In this document: piece by piece, positions 1-9,331 of the stretch
Numbering within the stretch: the first letter of the stretch is position 1
Layout: each line of letters begins with the position of its first letter
Virus record (IMG/VR): IMGVR_UViG_3300021478_000016
Span: 78,433 to 142,432 of that record
DNA length: 64,000 nt
Source: a virus
Direction: 5' to 3' (one strand)
The notes under the pieces: model-generated
Databases searched by the model: none
Seen by the model: the letters and a program-made list of their open reading frames with translations, nothing else
Told to the model about the DNA's origin: nothing
Made by a program: the position numbers and the translations under genes

Positions 1-15
1 CTTCGTCGAGCGGTT

Positions 16-306
16 CTACCTTGCCCTCGAGAGTTCCCTGCTCAGCAAGAAGCGTATGTAGCGGGTGGCGAAGACCACACCACCTACATGCCAACCGGCG
101 ACCTCCGCGTAGCTCATCACGTACTCGCGAACGGCCGCCTTCGACTCGGAGGTGAGCGCATCCCTCAACTTCAGCGTGACCACGTAGCCCTTCGGATGAG
201 GGTCCATGAGGCACTGGTCATCGAATTGATCTCCGGCTCTGTTGAGAGAGCTCCAGAGCCCGGAGACCAAAGCCTGAGGGTCGCTCGTCTTCTCTGGAGG
301 GAACAT
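16..306 (-). CDS. hypothetical protein, divergent from terminase
   Basis: An unrecognised 96-residue protein reading towards the left edge. Its ATG and the terminase ATG overlap inside one CATG. The last 60 residues alternate hydrophobic and charged positions ('GYVVTLKLRDAL', 'GWHVGGVVFATRYIRFLL'), which looks like a compact alpha/beta fold rather than out-of-frame noise. No good ribosome site precedes the ATG, so translation could begin at Met34 instead. A plus-strand ORF over the same stretch is Arg-rich and less convincing. Confidence 0.45.
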   Translation of the reverse strand: MFPPEKTSDPQALVSGLWSSLNRAGDQFDDQCLMDPHPKGYVVTLKLRDALTSESKAAVREYVMSYAEVAGWHVGGVVFATRYIRFLLSRELSRAR

Positions 307-2125
307 GGGTCTCGAACCTGAGACTATTGGAAAGTTCGGGACGACGGAAGACGAGTACTACGATCTCGAAGAACTGGCCCCGGCCGACAAGAACTGGCTG
401 GCAGAGCCTGAAGACTTCGACGACTTCATCGAGCTCGAGTACGAGAAGAACCTCGCCCCTAGGCTCACGGAGATCTCCCTCTCCGAGTTCACCCACGTCT
501 CCTTCCGCATGCCGACGGAAGACGGCGGCGCCTACGAGAACTTCTCGTTCAAGGGCCGTCGGCACATGGTCCGCATCTACGACACGCCGGCGAAGCGCAT
601 CTTGCTCGTATGCGCACGCCAGGTCGAGAAGTCGACACTGCTCGGCAACCGAGCCATCGCGTACTCGTGCCTCGTCCCAGGCTTCAAGACGCTCTACGTC
701 TCCCCCACCTCGACCCAGACCAAGACCTTCTCGACGGACCGTCTGAAGGAGCCCATCGAGACCAGCCCGATCTTGCGCGCCTTCACGACGACGATGCTCT
801 CGCAGAACGTCTTCGAGAAGCAATTCGTCAACTGGTCCAAGATCACCCTACGCAACGCCTTCCTCAACGCGGACCGGACCCGAGGCATCCCTGCCTGGAT
901 GCTGGAAGTCGATGAGTTCCAGGACGTCCTTTCGGAGAACGTCCCGGTCATCGAGCAGTGCACCAGCCACGCACCCGAGAAGTGGAAGCGCTTCTGTTAC
1001 GCCGGCACGCCCAAGAGTCTCGACAACAACATCGAGTACTACCGGGCGCAGCTCTCGACGCAAGGAGAGTGGGCGGTCCCCTGTGACTCCTGCGGTTCGA
1101 GCGCCGGCGCTGGGCGGTACTGGAACATCCTCGGAGAGAAGAATCTCGGCAAGCACTCTCTCATCTGCGAGAAGTGCGGAAAGCAGATCCACCCACAGCA
1201 CGACGAAGCGCAGTGGGTGCAGATGGTCAAGTACGACGCGAAGACCACGCCCTTCGAGAGCTACCGCATCCCGCAGCTCATGGTCCCATGGAAGTCGTGG
1301 GACGAGATCATGCTGGATTACCTCCGGTACCCGAGGGACAAGTTCTACAACGAGGTCCTCGGTCTCTCGTACGACTCGGGCATGCGCCCGCTCACAATGG
1401 CGCAGGTCAAGGAGTGCTGCCTCGATCGGCTCTCGATGCACCCGGCCTACCTCGAGCGGCTCAAGAAGAAGATGGGCGACACCCCCATCTTCATGGGCGT
1501 CGACTGGGGCACTGGCGAGCATACGTACACGGTCGTGGTTCTCGGGGCGTACTTCGACATGGACTTCCGCATCTTCTACCTGCATCGGTGCACGGGGGCT
1601 GAGCTCGAACCACCTGTCCAGGAGAAGTTCATCGACGACCTCATCGAGCAGTGGAACCCGCTCATCATCGGTGCGGACTACGGCGGTGGGTTTCACTCCA
1701 ACGACCATCTCGTTCGCAAGGTGGGTCCGAAGAGGATCGCCAAGTTCCAGTACATGGCTCGCTCGAAGAGGAAGGTCGAGTGGGACCCGAAGCTCCTGCG
1801 CTACAAGGTTCACCGGACGGAGGTCATGAGCGACCTGTTCAACGCCATCAAGAGGCAGAAGCTCCACTTCCCCCGTTGGGTGGAGATGCAGAACCCGTAC
1901 GCGCAGGACATGTGCAACATCTACGCGGAGTACAACGAGCAGCTCCGCATGATCATGTACGACCACAACCAAGACCGGCCGGACGACACGTTCCACGCAG
2001 TGCTCTACTGCTTCCTGGCCTCAATGATCAAGTTCCCACGCCCGGACATCATCACGCCGCTGCGAGAGGATCAGAACCGTGGTCCGCTAGTTGGCGGATA
2101 CACAGGGCCTATCTACCAGGGCTAG
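305..2125 (+). CDS. terL: terminase large subunit (DNA packaging ATPase/nuclease)
   Basis: The packaging motor and headful or end nuclease, acting at the portal of the empty prohead. The 606 residues are normal length. The ATPase domain has a deviant Walker A 'CARQVEKST' at 103-111 (Glu where Gly is usual) and Walker B 'MLEVDEFQDV' at 199-208. Two CxxC pairs (260/263 and 288/291) form a zinc-ribbon-like insertion between ATPase and nuclease, as in some GpA-type terminases. The RNase H-like nuclease is at 395-562, with acidic residues in 'MGVDWG' (Asp400), 'GADYGGG' (Asp458) and 'DRPDDTFHA' (Asp560/561). The ATG follows 'TGGAGGGA'. The TAG stop shares a CTAG with the stop of the convergent downstream gene. 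Family assignment is firm; the subfamily is not. Confidence 0.93.
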   Translation: MGLEPETIGKFGTTEDEYYDLEELAPADKNWLAEPEDFDDFIELEYEKNLAPRLTEISLSEFTHVSFRMPTEDGGAYENFSFKGRRHMVRIYDTPAKRILLVCARQVEKSTLLGNRAIAYSCLVPGFKTLYVSPTSTQTKTFSTDRLKEPIETSPILRAFTTTMLSQNVFEKQFVNWSKITLRNAFLNADRTRGIPAWMLEVDEFQDVLSENVPVIEQCTSHAPEKWKRFCYAGTPKSLDNNIEYYRAQLSTQGEWAVPCDSCGSSAGAGRYWNILGEKNLGKHSLICEKCGKQIHPQHDEAQWVQMVKYDAKTTPFESYRIPQLMVPWKSWDEIMLDYLRYPRDKFYNEVLGLSYDSGMRPLTMAQVKECCLDRLSMHPAYLERLKKKMGDTPIFMGVDWGTGEHTYTVVVLGAYFDMDFRIFYLHRCTGAELEPPVQEKFIDDLIEQWNPLIIGADYGGGFHSNDHLVRKVGPKRIAKFQYMARSKRKVEWDPKLLRYKVHRTEVMSDLFNAIKRQKLHFPRWVEMQNPYAQDMCNIYAEYNEQLRMIMYDHNQDRPDDTFHAVLYCFLASMIKFPRPDIITPLREDQNRGPLVGGYTGPIYQG

Positions 2126-2934
2126 TGCACGCGCTTCGAGTCGACGCGTACCCACTTGCGCTTGTGGCTAGAGGCCTCGGAGTCGAGCTTCAGCCTGATG
2201 TCTTCCTTCATGGCGATGCGGACGAGATGGGAGATGCCGCGCGTCACATCGCCATCTCGAGCCTCTGGGAAGGCCTTGTTCGCCTCTGCGGCCCCATCTC
2301 GCAGCCGGCAGAAGAAGTACGCCGCCTGTCTCATGCTGCGCAACGCGAAGCTGAAGTACGCGTAGGCCACTTCCAGATCTTTCTGAGCGTGGAAGAAGTC
2401 ACGTGGTGCCTTGGAGACCATCTGCTGGCCGAGCATGATGAAGTGCAGCCAGGGCTCTTGCGTCTTCATGAAGTGCGCGGCGAGAATCAGATACGTCTCA
2501 TCTACGCTCAGGAAGACCTTGGCCCAGTCCATCACCTCGACGGCTGTGAGTGTACGCAGGTCGCTCTTCAAGGCATTGGCGACACGGCGGTACATCGCCT
2601 CGATGTCATACGGATCTTCCGGGAGCCTTCTTTCTTTAGCCCCGAAGAGATCTAGGACTTCATCGAGCTTGCGTTCCACCCTCTTGCCGACAGCGTATGC
2701 AGTCAGGGCTCGGTTGTAGATCTTCGAGAGATGGACTCGGTCCTCGACCACCTTGAGGACCTCAGCCACATCCGAGATGTGGAACATCGGCTTCGCACCT
2801 GCTGGATTGCAGGACTGGAGAATGCCCTGGGCGATCATCTTGTTGACCGCACCGAGTGTGACGCAGAGAGTCCGTGCAACTTCGACCTTGGTCAGCAGCA
2901 GGTCGTCCGGAGCCTTCTCTTCGGCTTTCGGCAT
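2122..2934 (-). CDS. helix-turn-helix protein, possible small terminase or regulator
   Basis: A 270-residue protein whose N-terminus (about 12-62) has the excisionase/MerR-like winged-helix pattern: 'LLLTKVEVARTLCVTLGAVN' is followed by a wing and a 'FHISDVAEVLKV' helix. The rest is alpha-helical with no family I recognise. It lies antisense between terminase and a virion gene, on the strand opposite to the head operon. A DNA-binding protein next to terL could be the small terminase subunit, but the opposite orientation fits a regulator equally well. The ATG is preceded by 'TAGGAA'. Only about 40 nt separate its start from the divergent gene at 2975, so two promoters must be packed there. Confidence 0.7.
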   Translation of the reverse strand: MPKAEEKAPDDLLLTKVEVARTLCVTLGAVNKMIAQGILQSCNPAGAKPMFHISDVAEVLKVVEDRVHLSKIYNRALTAYAVGKRVERKLDEVLDLFGAKERRLPEDPYDIEAMYRRVANALKSDLRTLTAVEVMDWAKVFLSVDETYLILAAHFMKTQEPWLHFIMLGQQMVSKAPRDFFHAQKDLEVAYAYFSFALRSMRQAAYFFCRLRDGAAEANKAFPEARDGDVTRGISHLVRIAMKEDIRLKLDSEASSHKRKWVRVDSKRVH

Positions 2935-2974
2935 GTGCTATTCCTACAGTAGAATCCACCAGGGAGCACTGACA

Positions 2975-4258
2975 ATGGACCTTCCGTTCCTGATGCTCTC
3001 CCAGTCGCGTGGACGCTCGATCTCCGGCGAGGAGCTCGAGGCGTTCGGCAAGAAGGCTGCGGAGCTCTGGTCTTCGAGCGAGAAGACCCTGAACGATGCC
3101 GTCGTCGAGACCGTCAAGCAGGCCGGACTCACGCCGGAGCAGGTGCGGAGGGTCGTCGAGTTCGCGAACACCTCGGCGTACCTCGGCGAGTTCAAGAAGG
3201 AGGGCTCCACCCATCGGGTCATCGAGTTCTCAGGTGGCCCGGCAGACCCAGCGGCCGTCCTCCAGGACCTCAACGACGGTGGTGGAGGCTCGGTCCGGGA
3301 TCGAGGCATGCTCGACTATCAGAGCCCCCCCTCTCGCAGCAAGACCGCCTCGACCGACGAAGACCTGTCGCTCAAGCAGGCATTCGAGGTGGAGAAGTCG
3401 GCTGGCATCCCGGAAGAGAACCCTCTCGGCGACGTCATCGACCTACGCGAGAAGATGGCGGGTCTGCATGACCACATCACTTCACAGATCAGCGGCCTCG
3501 AGGTCATGTACATGGATCTCTGCGAACGTCTCTTCGAGAACGTGAAGCAGGCGTCTCTCGAGGGGTACACACTCGGCGAGGTCGTGCAGGTCTGGTCGAA
3601 GGTGACCGACGAACCCGTCTTCTTCAAGACGGCCTTCGACATGCTCTCGAAGCGTCTGGTCGACAACGAGGTCTTCCGCTCCACCCTGGACATCGCCGAG
3701 TCCCTCGAGAAGACGGGGTCCTCGCGGCTGGTCAACATGGGTCACCCGTTGATCGCCGACTTCCAGGAGTACTGCGACGTCCTGATGAAGCTCGCCGGTC
3801 TGCGCGGGCAGCAGGAGAACGCCGCCTCGGCCCTTCAGGAGACCACGGAGTTCATCCTCCGTCCGGAGAAGCGCGCGAGTTTTCGCGATAGCTCCTCGGC
3901 CAGCCAGCAGGCCGGAGAGCTGAAGCAGGCTGCTGGTGGGGCGATCGGCCAAGTGCTCGACGTCGCTCGTGCCGCCGGCGAGAAGGTGGCGCCGGCTGCC
4001 GGCAAGGTCGTCGGTTCCGTCATCGGACAGGGCCCTGGAGCTCAGGAGGCCGGCAAGTACATCGGCAAGGCCATCCAGTACACGCCGCACGCCATCGGCG
4101 CGGCTCTCGGCCTGCGCGCACTTCAGCATCTACAGGCGGCGGGCCAGAGTCCGATCGGACACGCCGTCAAGTCCTTCGTGCCCGGCACGGCGGACTACCA
4201 GCAGAAGCAGTACGAGCTCCAGATGCGGTACGGCGGCATGCCGTTCGGGACCTACTGA
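2975..4258 (+). CDS. putative virion structural protein (427 aa)
   Basis: I chose the ATG at 2975 because 'AGGGAG' lies 8 nt upstream; an in-frame extension to 2753 would run into the divergent gene. The N-terminal half is helical and charged ('LTPEQVRRVVEFANTSAYL'). The middle is predicted helical. The last 120 residues are Ala/Gly-rich with small-residue repeats ('GAIGQVLDVARAAGEKVAPA', 'IGAALGLRALQHLQ'). It starts the head operon and is 8 nt from the next gene. It lacks portal features that I can recognise. A virion or internal head protein is inferred from position only. Confidence 0.65.
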   Translation: MDLPFLMLSQSRGRSISGEELEAFGKKAAELWSSSEKTLNDAVVETVKQAGLTPEQVRRVVEFANTSAYLGEFKKEGSTHRVIEFSGGPADPAAVLQDLNDGGGGSVRDRGMLDYQSPPSRSKTASTDEDLSLKQAFEVEKSAGIPEENPLGDVIDLREKMAGLHDHITSQISGLEVMYMDLCERLFENVKQASLEGYTLGEVVQVWSKVTDEPVFFKTAFDMLSKRLVDNEVFRSTLDIAESLEKTGSSRLVNMGHPLIADFQEYCDVLMKLAGLRGQQENAASALQETTEFILRPEKRASFRDSSSASQQAGELKQAAGGAIGQVLDVARAAGEKVAPAAGKVVGSVIGQGPGAQEAGKYIGKAIQYTPHAIGAALGLRALQHLQAAGQSPIGHAVKSFVPGTADYQQKQYELQMRYGGMPFGTY

Positions 4259-4266
4259 GGTGGACG

Positions 4267-4941
4267 ATGAGCATCTTCGATGACGTCCTGAAGACGAAGA
4301 CGGCAGACCCGGCGGACATGGCTCGGAAGAGCATGGGTTTCGCAGGCCATCTCGGTCAGTCCCTGGCGACGGGGGCGGGTGCTGGCCTCGCCGGTGCCGC
4401 TATCGCTGGTGCCGGTGTCGCCGCCTCAAAGATCTACGACGCCATGACCAAGGCGCGTGACTTCCGAGCGATGCTCGGCTCGAGCTTCAACTCCGACCTC
4501 ATGGACTACTACCGGCAGAAGCCGAAGCAGTTCAATGAGGCGTTCAGCTCCCTGCGTTCGGCCAACCCATCGTTCAGCAAGGACCCGATGGTGGCCGGCA
4601 ACTACATGCGGCGCATCATGGAGATGCGGCCGGAGTCCGCCGGCGGCGCCATCGTCGAGTCGCTGTCGCACCGCAAGGACGTTTCGGAGTCGCCGATCTT
4701 CGACGCCTTCACCCGCTCTGGCACCTCGGTCGCCGGCGGCGTGATGGGAGAGCTCAGCAAGCCGAAGAAGACGGACCTCAAGAGCCCCGAGGAGATGGAG
4801 CAGTTCCAAGCAATGGAGCGCTTCAAGTCCACCCTCCGTCAGCGCGCAGGCGGGGAGCAGGAAGGCCACAAGCCTCGCTCGCGTCGCTCTCTCGGAGGCT
4901 CCGAGAGTTACGGAGGGACGCCGACTCCGGGCGCCGAGTGA
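4267..4941 (+). CDS. putative virion protein with glycine-zipper segment
   Basis: This 224-residue protein begins 8 nt after its neighbour and ends flush with the next ATG, so the three genes are translationally coupled. Residues about 30-55 form a Gly/Ala hydrophobic run ('GAGAGLAGAAIAGAGVAASK') of the kind repeated in many proteins of this window. A helical middle follows, then a basic, Ser/Gly-rich disordered tail. I recognise no family. The segment could insert in a membrane or pack in the virion. Confidence 0.6.
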   Translation: MSIFDDVLKTKTADPADMARKSMGFAGHLGQSLATGAGAGLAGAAIAGAGVAASKIYDAMTKARDFRAMLGSSFNSDLMDYYRQKPKQFNEAFSSLRSANPSFSKDPMVAGNYMRRIMEMRPESAGGAIVESLSHRKDVSESPIFDAFTRSGTSVAGGVMGELSKPKKTDLKSPEEMEQFQAMERFKSTLRQRAGGEQEGHKPRSRRSLGGSESYGGTPTPGAE

Positions 4942-6732
4942 ATGATCTACAAGGTCAGCTACTACCTCGGCAGTGACCCGAGAGGTCCTGCCGCCATCCC
5001 CCTCTTCACAGAGAAAACGGATGGGTACTTCGAGAAGGTGGCTGCACCCAAGCTTCTGCCCGATGTGGTGAAGTACATCGAGAACCTCAAGCCCCGCAGT
5101 GACGCGCAGTACGTGCTCGTCAACGCGATGGGTGCTGGGGAGTTCTGGGGATCGAACATCAACGGAGACTACTTCCCCGAGACTGCGCTCATCCATCGAC
5201 CGGACAACTGGACAGGCAATCCACTACTCGACAAGATCCGCTCGAAGGATTGGCCGTACGGCTACCCGACCTTCTACAACGCGAAGCCCTTCCTCCACCA
5301 CCGCAACAAGGACTACCCTCCGCACAACCACCCCTCGTTCGGAGAGATCGAGCTTGCAGCTTGGAATCCGAACATGAAGCGGGTGGAGTTGGTACACAGG
5401 ATCGACAAGGACCTGTGTGCGAAGGGTGGTGGTCTGGGTCTCTGGGACAAGCTCAAGGCCGGTGACTATCCGGACACGTCGATGGGTTGCAAGGTGCCTT
5501 TCGACACGTGCTCCATCTGCCTCGACGAGCAGCGCTACAGAGAGGCTCTCGCCACGTTCGAGCCGGGCAAGCACAAGAGCCCAGGCGAGGCGGTGCTGGT
5601 CATCCACGAGAAGAAGCCCATCCGCGGTGTCTCCAAGACGCGCAACGACTACTGCTCGCACGCGCGGGACATGATGAACCGCATCTTGCCTGACGGCAGG
5701 AAGGTCTTCGTCACGAACGACTTCCCGAAGTTCTTCGACGATTCGTTCGTCTTCATCGGTGCGGACAAGACCGCCAAGATGATGATGAAGATCGCCGATG
5801 ACGAGAACTTCACGCCCACCGCTCGTGCCTTCTACGGTGTGCCGTCGGGGACAGCTACGTACTCGCCCGAGCTCGACATGAACGGCGGGGTGGACTCGTC
5901 AACCAAGCCCGAGGCAGATGAGGACATGAAGGTGGGTGAGGCCCACGACTTCGAGGCGATCCGCCTGATGTTCAAGGTCGCCGAGGCCAAGGGTGCAGAG
6001 ATGGACAAGGAGGTTGTCCCCTCCCAGTTCGCTGGCAAGGCGATTCCAGTGCTCACGCAGAAGGAGTCGGACCTGCCCAAGAGTGTCATCGACGCACTCT
6101 CGACGCGCTCTCCGGAGGAGGCTCTCTCGACGACGACGGGCATGGGGATCGTGCTTCGTCCGCACGAGTTCCAGCGGATGATGCTCAAGACCCTGGGACA
6201 GCACTCGATGGCCGACGAGCTCGAGTCTGCGGGTCTGGTCTTTCCGAAGACCAAGGACGAGGCCCCCGTGAAGATGCACAGTTCTCTCTTCAGCGACGTG
6301 CTGGCAAAGCTGCTGATTCCCCTGCTTTCAGGCCGTTCTGCATTCGGCCCGTTCATCGAGCGGCGGTGCGTCATGATCGTTGCCGGACCGGGGGGTGAGC
6401 CAGAGAAGAGGGCTTCTTCCCTTACAACGCCCCTCCTGCGTAAGATAGGAGCTGCGTACAACGGGTATCGCCGTCAGATGATGAACTTCATCACCGAATC
6501 GCAGAGCGTCCTCGCCCAGTCTTCGCTGGGTGATTCTTCGCTCTCGAAGCTTGCACACCACCCGGTGAACGAGCTATTCACTCCTCTGACGGCCGCGTAT
6601 CTCCGAGATGCCTTCATCGACGAGATGGGCGAGCTCTCAATCAAACAGGCTCACGCCGGCGTGGAGAGGGGATTCCCCTCGAGGAACACGCGAGACACCT
6701 CGAATCTAGTGGAGGATCTCCATGCCCGGTGA
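4942..6732 (+). CDS. putative prohead maturation protease with fused C-terminal region
   Basis: Candidate head-maturation protease (596 aa) in the usual place, upstream of scaffold candidates and major capsid protein. The first 245 residues show an HK97-protease-like order: 'GSNINGDYFPE' (70-80), a His pair in 'FLHHRNKD' (119-120), a strand region 'MKRVELVHRIDKD', and 'DTSMGCKVPFDTC' with candidate nucleophile Ser180. Cys183, Cys190, Cys193, Cys238 and His240 could form a zinc site. The His and Ser assignments are by analogy. The C-terminal 330 residues are unusual for a simple protease and include 'RDAFIDEMGEL', related to the short tag found in the 60-63 kb genes. Its end overlaps the next gene by 11 nt. 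Confidence 0.6.
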   Translation: MIYKVSYYLGSDPRGPAAIPLFTEKTDGYFEKVAAPKLLPDVVKYIENLKPRSDAQYVLVNAMGAGEFWGSNINGDYFPETALIHRPDNWTGNPLLDKIRSKDWPYGYPTFYNAKPFLHHRNKDYPPHNHPSFGEIELAAWNPNMKRVELVHRIDKDLCAKGGGLGLWDKLKAGDYPDTSMGCKVPFDTCSICLDEQRYREALATFEPGKHKSPGEAVLVIHEKKPIRGVSKTRNDYCSHARDMMNRILPDGRKVFVTNDFPKFFDDSFVFIGADKTAKMMMKIADDENFTPTARAFYGVPSGTATYSPELDMNGGVDSSTKPEADEDMKVGEAHDFEAIRLMFKVAEAKGAEMDKEVVPSQFAGKAIPVLTQKESDLPKSVIDALSTRSPEEALSTTTGMGIVLRPHEFQRMMLKTLGQHSMADELESAGLVFPKTKDEAPVKMHSSLFSDVLAKLLIPLLSGRSAFGPFIERRCVMIVAGPGGEPEKRASSLTTPLLRKIGAAYNGYRRQMMNFITESQSVLAQSSLGDSSLSKLAHHPVNELFTPLTAAYLRDAFIDEMGELSIKQAHAGVERGFPSRNTRDTSNLVEDLHAR

Positions 6733-7609
6733 CATGAACGAGTTTCTGGCGGCAGCGTACGCCACGGCCCAGCCGGCACCCGTGCACACGGATGCGGCAG
6801 AGAAGGTCGCGCACGCAGAGCTGTTCGCCAAGCTGGCCGCAGAGAGCGGCCTGGACCTGACGCAGCTCACGGACGAGCAGATCGCGGCTGCCTGGAACGA
6901 GTTCCGGACGCAGGTGACGACGAAGACGGCCGAGGCGGGTCAGCCTGCGGGCCAGACCAAGGCTGCGGGCGAGCACGGTCACGCGCACAAGCACGAGCAC
7001 AAGGAAGCCGCGGCGAAGCGCGAGTTCGAGCAGACCAAGCAGGCGCAGGTCGAGTGGGAGCAGAAGAACGCCGAGGCCGACTTCCTCGGTCGTCGGATGG
7101 CCCACGCCTACGTGGACGAGCTGAAGAAGATCGCCAGCGCAACGGGCAGCCTGCCCGGTCAGACGGCGCCGGCGGCAGCTCCCGGGGAGAGCAAGGAGGC
7201 AGCGATGCCCCCGTTCCTCCAGAAGCTCAAGGGCCACGCCGCGGCAGCGGCCGGCAAGGCGAAGGACAAGGGCAAGGACGCCGTCGAGACAGCCAAGAAG
7301 CACAAGGGTCACGCCGCCGCGGCAGCCGGTGGTGCGGCAGCCGGCGCGGCCGGCGGCTTCATGGCGGGCAAGAGCAAGAAGGCGTCGGCGCTCGACGAGC
7401 TCGCGGCCCTCAAGGCGGTCGAGAAGGTCGCCGAGGCGGGTCTCGATGCGAACGAGGCGGCCGAGAAGATCGCCGCCATCTTCGGCAAGGGTGAGGTCAA
7501 GGACAGCGAGAAGATCGCGGGCGTCGAGGACTTCAACACGGCCCTCGAGGTCCGGTCTCTCGAGCTGCTCGAGCAGGTCGGCTACAAGGTCGAGTGGAAG
7601 CAGGCCTGA
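6722..7609 (+). CDS. Ala/Lys-rich virion, core or scaffold candidate
   Basis: A 295-residue, highly charged, Ala-rich protein starting after GGAGG inside the end of the protease gene. It begins 'MNEFLAAAYATA' and has a His-rich stretch near residue 85 ('HGHAHKHEHKE'), the tag-like 'MAHAYVDELKKIA' around 126-138, two 'KGHAAAAAG' repeats and a Gly/Ala hydrophobic segment near 200. Its composition and position between protease and capsid gene are typical of scaffold or core proteins, but the glycine-zipper segment is not. Function is inferred from position. Confidence 0.6.
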   Translation: MPGDMNEFLAAAYATAQPAPVHTDAAEKVAHAELFAKLAAESGLDLTQLTDEQIAAAWNEFRTQVTTKTAEAGQPAGQTKAAGEHGHAHKHEHKEAAAKREFEQTKQAQVEWEQKNAEADFLGRRMAHAYVDELKKIASATGSLPGQTAPAAAPGESKEAAMPPFLQKLKGHAAAAAGKAKDKGKDAVETAKKHKGHAAAAAGGAAAGAAGGFMAGKSKKASALDELAALKAVEKVAEAGLDANEAAEKIAAIFGKGEVKDSEKIAGVEDFNTALEVRSLELLEQVGYKVEWKQA

Positions 7610-7631
7610 GAAGGGCGTAGGGTGAAGGACA

Positions 7632-8933
7632 GTGGTCGCCGGTCGTCTGAAGCTCGCTGAAGATCCGACGGCCCCTGTCCGCGCCCAAGCTGCTGCCTCC
7701 TCGATCCCGCAGGTCACTCTTCCGACGCTTCCCGCTCCCGCAGGCAAGAAAGGTCCAGTAGGAACTTCACCTCGAACGAATTACTCTCGAGTGAACACGG
7801 GTGCTCCGCTGGCGCCTGACGCCGGCGCGGCGGAACAAAAGAGCCTTCAACCAAAGTACGGGTCGATCATGATGAACGGAACGAGCCAAGCACACACGCC
7901 GACCCTCCAGGACATGGTCAAGGCAGCCCAGACGGGTGCCCTCAGCCGGTCCCGCATCGCGACGGAGGCCCAGCGCCAGCTCGACAACGTCGGCGGAGAG
8001 AAGACCGCCGAGGAGATGTGCGAGAAGTGCAAGAAGCCGATGGAGCACTGCACGTGCAAGGCCGAGAAGAAGGGCTCTGCCTCGAAGGTCTCGACGGCGT
8101 ACGCCACGAAGGCGGCGGAGGCTCTCGAGTATCTCGCGCACGAGCTCAAGACGGAGAAGAAGGCCGCTCCGAACGCGCCGCCTCCGCACATGACCGAGCG
8201 TACGGTGGGCCCCGGTGAGGGTCCTGGCGCGATCGAGGTCTCGCACGCGACGGCGAGCACGCCGTTGCCCGACCACAAGGGTCAGGGCCATCAGCAGCCG
8301 CCGATGAAGCCGGGTGGCGAGAAGGTCTTGAAGGGCGAGCACGGCGAGACGCAGATGGCCACGAACATGGACCATCCGACGCACGGCACGACCCCGCAGA
8401 AGACGGTCGGCAAGACCGCTGCGGCGGAGCTCTACAAGGCGAACCTCACGAAGATGCTCGGCAAGGAGGCCGCGGAGAAGGTCGTTCAGACGAAGACCGC
8501 CGCTGCGGAGCTCTACAAGAAGAACTGCGAGCGCATGGGCATCAAGGTGGCCGAGGACGCCATCTTCCCGGCGCACATCACCGCGGGTCCGGCCGTGGCT
8601 CCCGAGACGAGCCAGGCAGGTCAGCCGGGTGGCGCGCCCGCCGGCGGGATGCCGCAGGGCCGCAAGGGGACCGACAGCAACCAGTCGTCGATCGACATCA
8701 CCAAGGGCCAGGCGAAGTCCGACCCGAAGTCGGACCTCAAGAAGTGGTTCGACGAGCCGGCCCTCTCGGGGTCCACGGACTCGACGCTCAGCGCGGCCTT
8801 CGACAACACGGGTCGCGCCGGCACCAAGTACGCGAGCAAGGACGAGCAGGGCGACGAGAAGGTGGCGACGGCAGCGGCTCGCGCGCTCCTCGAGAGTCTC
8901 CTCGAGAGCGTCAAGGGCCCCAAGGCAGCCTGA
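7632..8933 (+). CDS. hypothetical virion protein with CxxC cluster and internal repeat
   Basis: The 433-residue product starts at GTG after 'GGTGAAGGA'. The protein is largely disordered in appearance. Three recognisable patches are a cysteine cluster 'CEKCKKPMEHCTC' near 130 that could bind zinc, a helical 'KAAEALEYLAHELK', and a tandem repeat 'TAAAELYKANLTKMLG' / 'TAAAELYKKNCERMGI' around 264-302. It sits just upstream of the capsid genes, so it is probably a head or core component; no family name is justified. Confidence 0.55.
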   Translation: MVAGRLKLAEDPTAPVRAQAAASSIPQVTLPTLPAPAGKKGPVGTSPRTNYSRVNTGAPLAPDAGAAEQKSLQPKYGSIMMNGTSQAHTPTLQDMVKAAQTGALSRSRIATEAQRQLDNVGGEKTAEEMCEKCKKPMEHCTCKAEKKGSASKVSTAYATKAAEALEYLAHELKTEKKAAPNAPPPHMTERTVGPGEGPGAIEVSHATASTPLPDHKGQGHQQPPMKPGGEKVLKGEHGETQMATNMDHPTHGTTPQKTVGKTAAAELYKANLTKMLGKEAAEKVVQTKTAAAELYKKNCERMGIKVAEDAIFPAHITAGPAVAPETSQAGQPGGAPAGGMPQGRKGTDSNQSSIDITKGQAKSDPKSDLKKWFDEPALSGSTDSTLSAAFDNTGRAGTKYASKDEQGDEKVATAAARALLESLLESVKGPKAA

Positions 8934-8944
8934 AGGAGATGACC

Positions 8945-9301
8945 ATGTTGGAGAAGGTCGGACAGGACAAGGCCGCCGAGGCGATGCTCGAGGCGGCGCA
9001 GGTGATTCGCGCAGTCACGGACGAGCGCGACCAGGCTCTCGCCAAGCTGGCTGCCATCGAGCAGCACACGCGCTGCGAGAAGCTGGCCTCGGCCATGGCT
9101 GCGAAGAACCTGACCTCGGAGCCCCACGACTACGTGGTCAGCAACCTCGAGAAGATGGCTGCGCAGGGCAAGCTCGACGAGCTCGAGCGCGCTGTGGCCA
9201 TGGTCGGTCCGGACATGGGCCAGAAGATCGCCCATCTTTCGAACGACGAGCACCACGCACAGGGCGGAACGTCTCCTCTCGAGACGTACCTGCTCGGCTG
9301 A
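8945..9301 (+). CDS. small helical head-region protein (118 aa)
   Basis: I chose the ATG at 8945 because 'AAGGAG' is 7 nt upstream; ATG 8939 is too close to it. The protein is helical with heptad-like stretches ('VIRAVTDERDQALAKLAAI', 'VVSNLEKMAAQGKLDELERA') and a short disordered tail. It lies immediately upstream of the decoration and capsid genes, so it may assist head assembly. I recognise no family. Confidence 0.6.
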   Translation: MLEKVGQDKAAEAMLEAAQVIRAVTDERDQALAKLAAIEQHTRCEKLASAMAAKNLTSEPHDYVVSNLEKMAAQGKLDELERAVAMVGPDMGQKIAHLSNDEHHAQGGTSPLETYLLG

Positions 9302-9331
9302 GAACCCAAGGTCAAGCAGGAGGAAGAGATC

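Noticed and set aside
88-321. 77-codon plus-strand frame before the terminase
   Set aside because: Arg-rich, no ribosome site, and it runs into the terminase start; the minus-strand reading is more protein-like.
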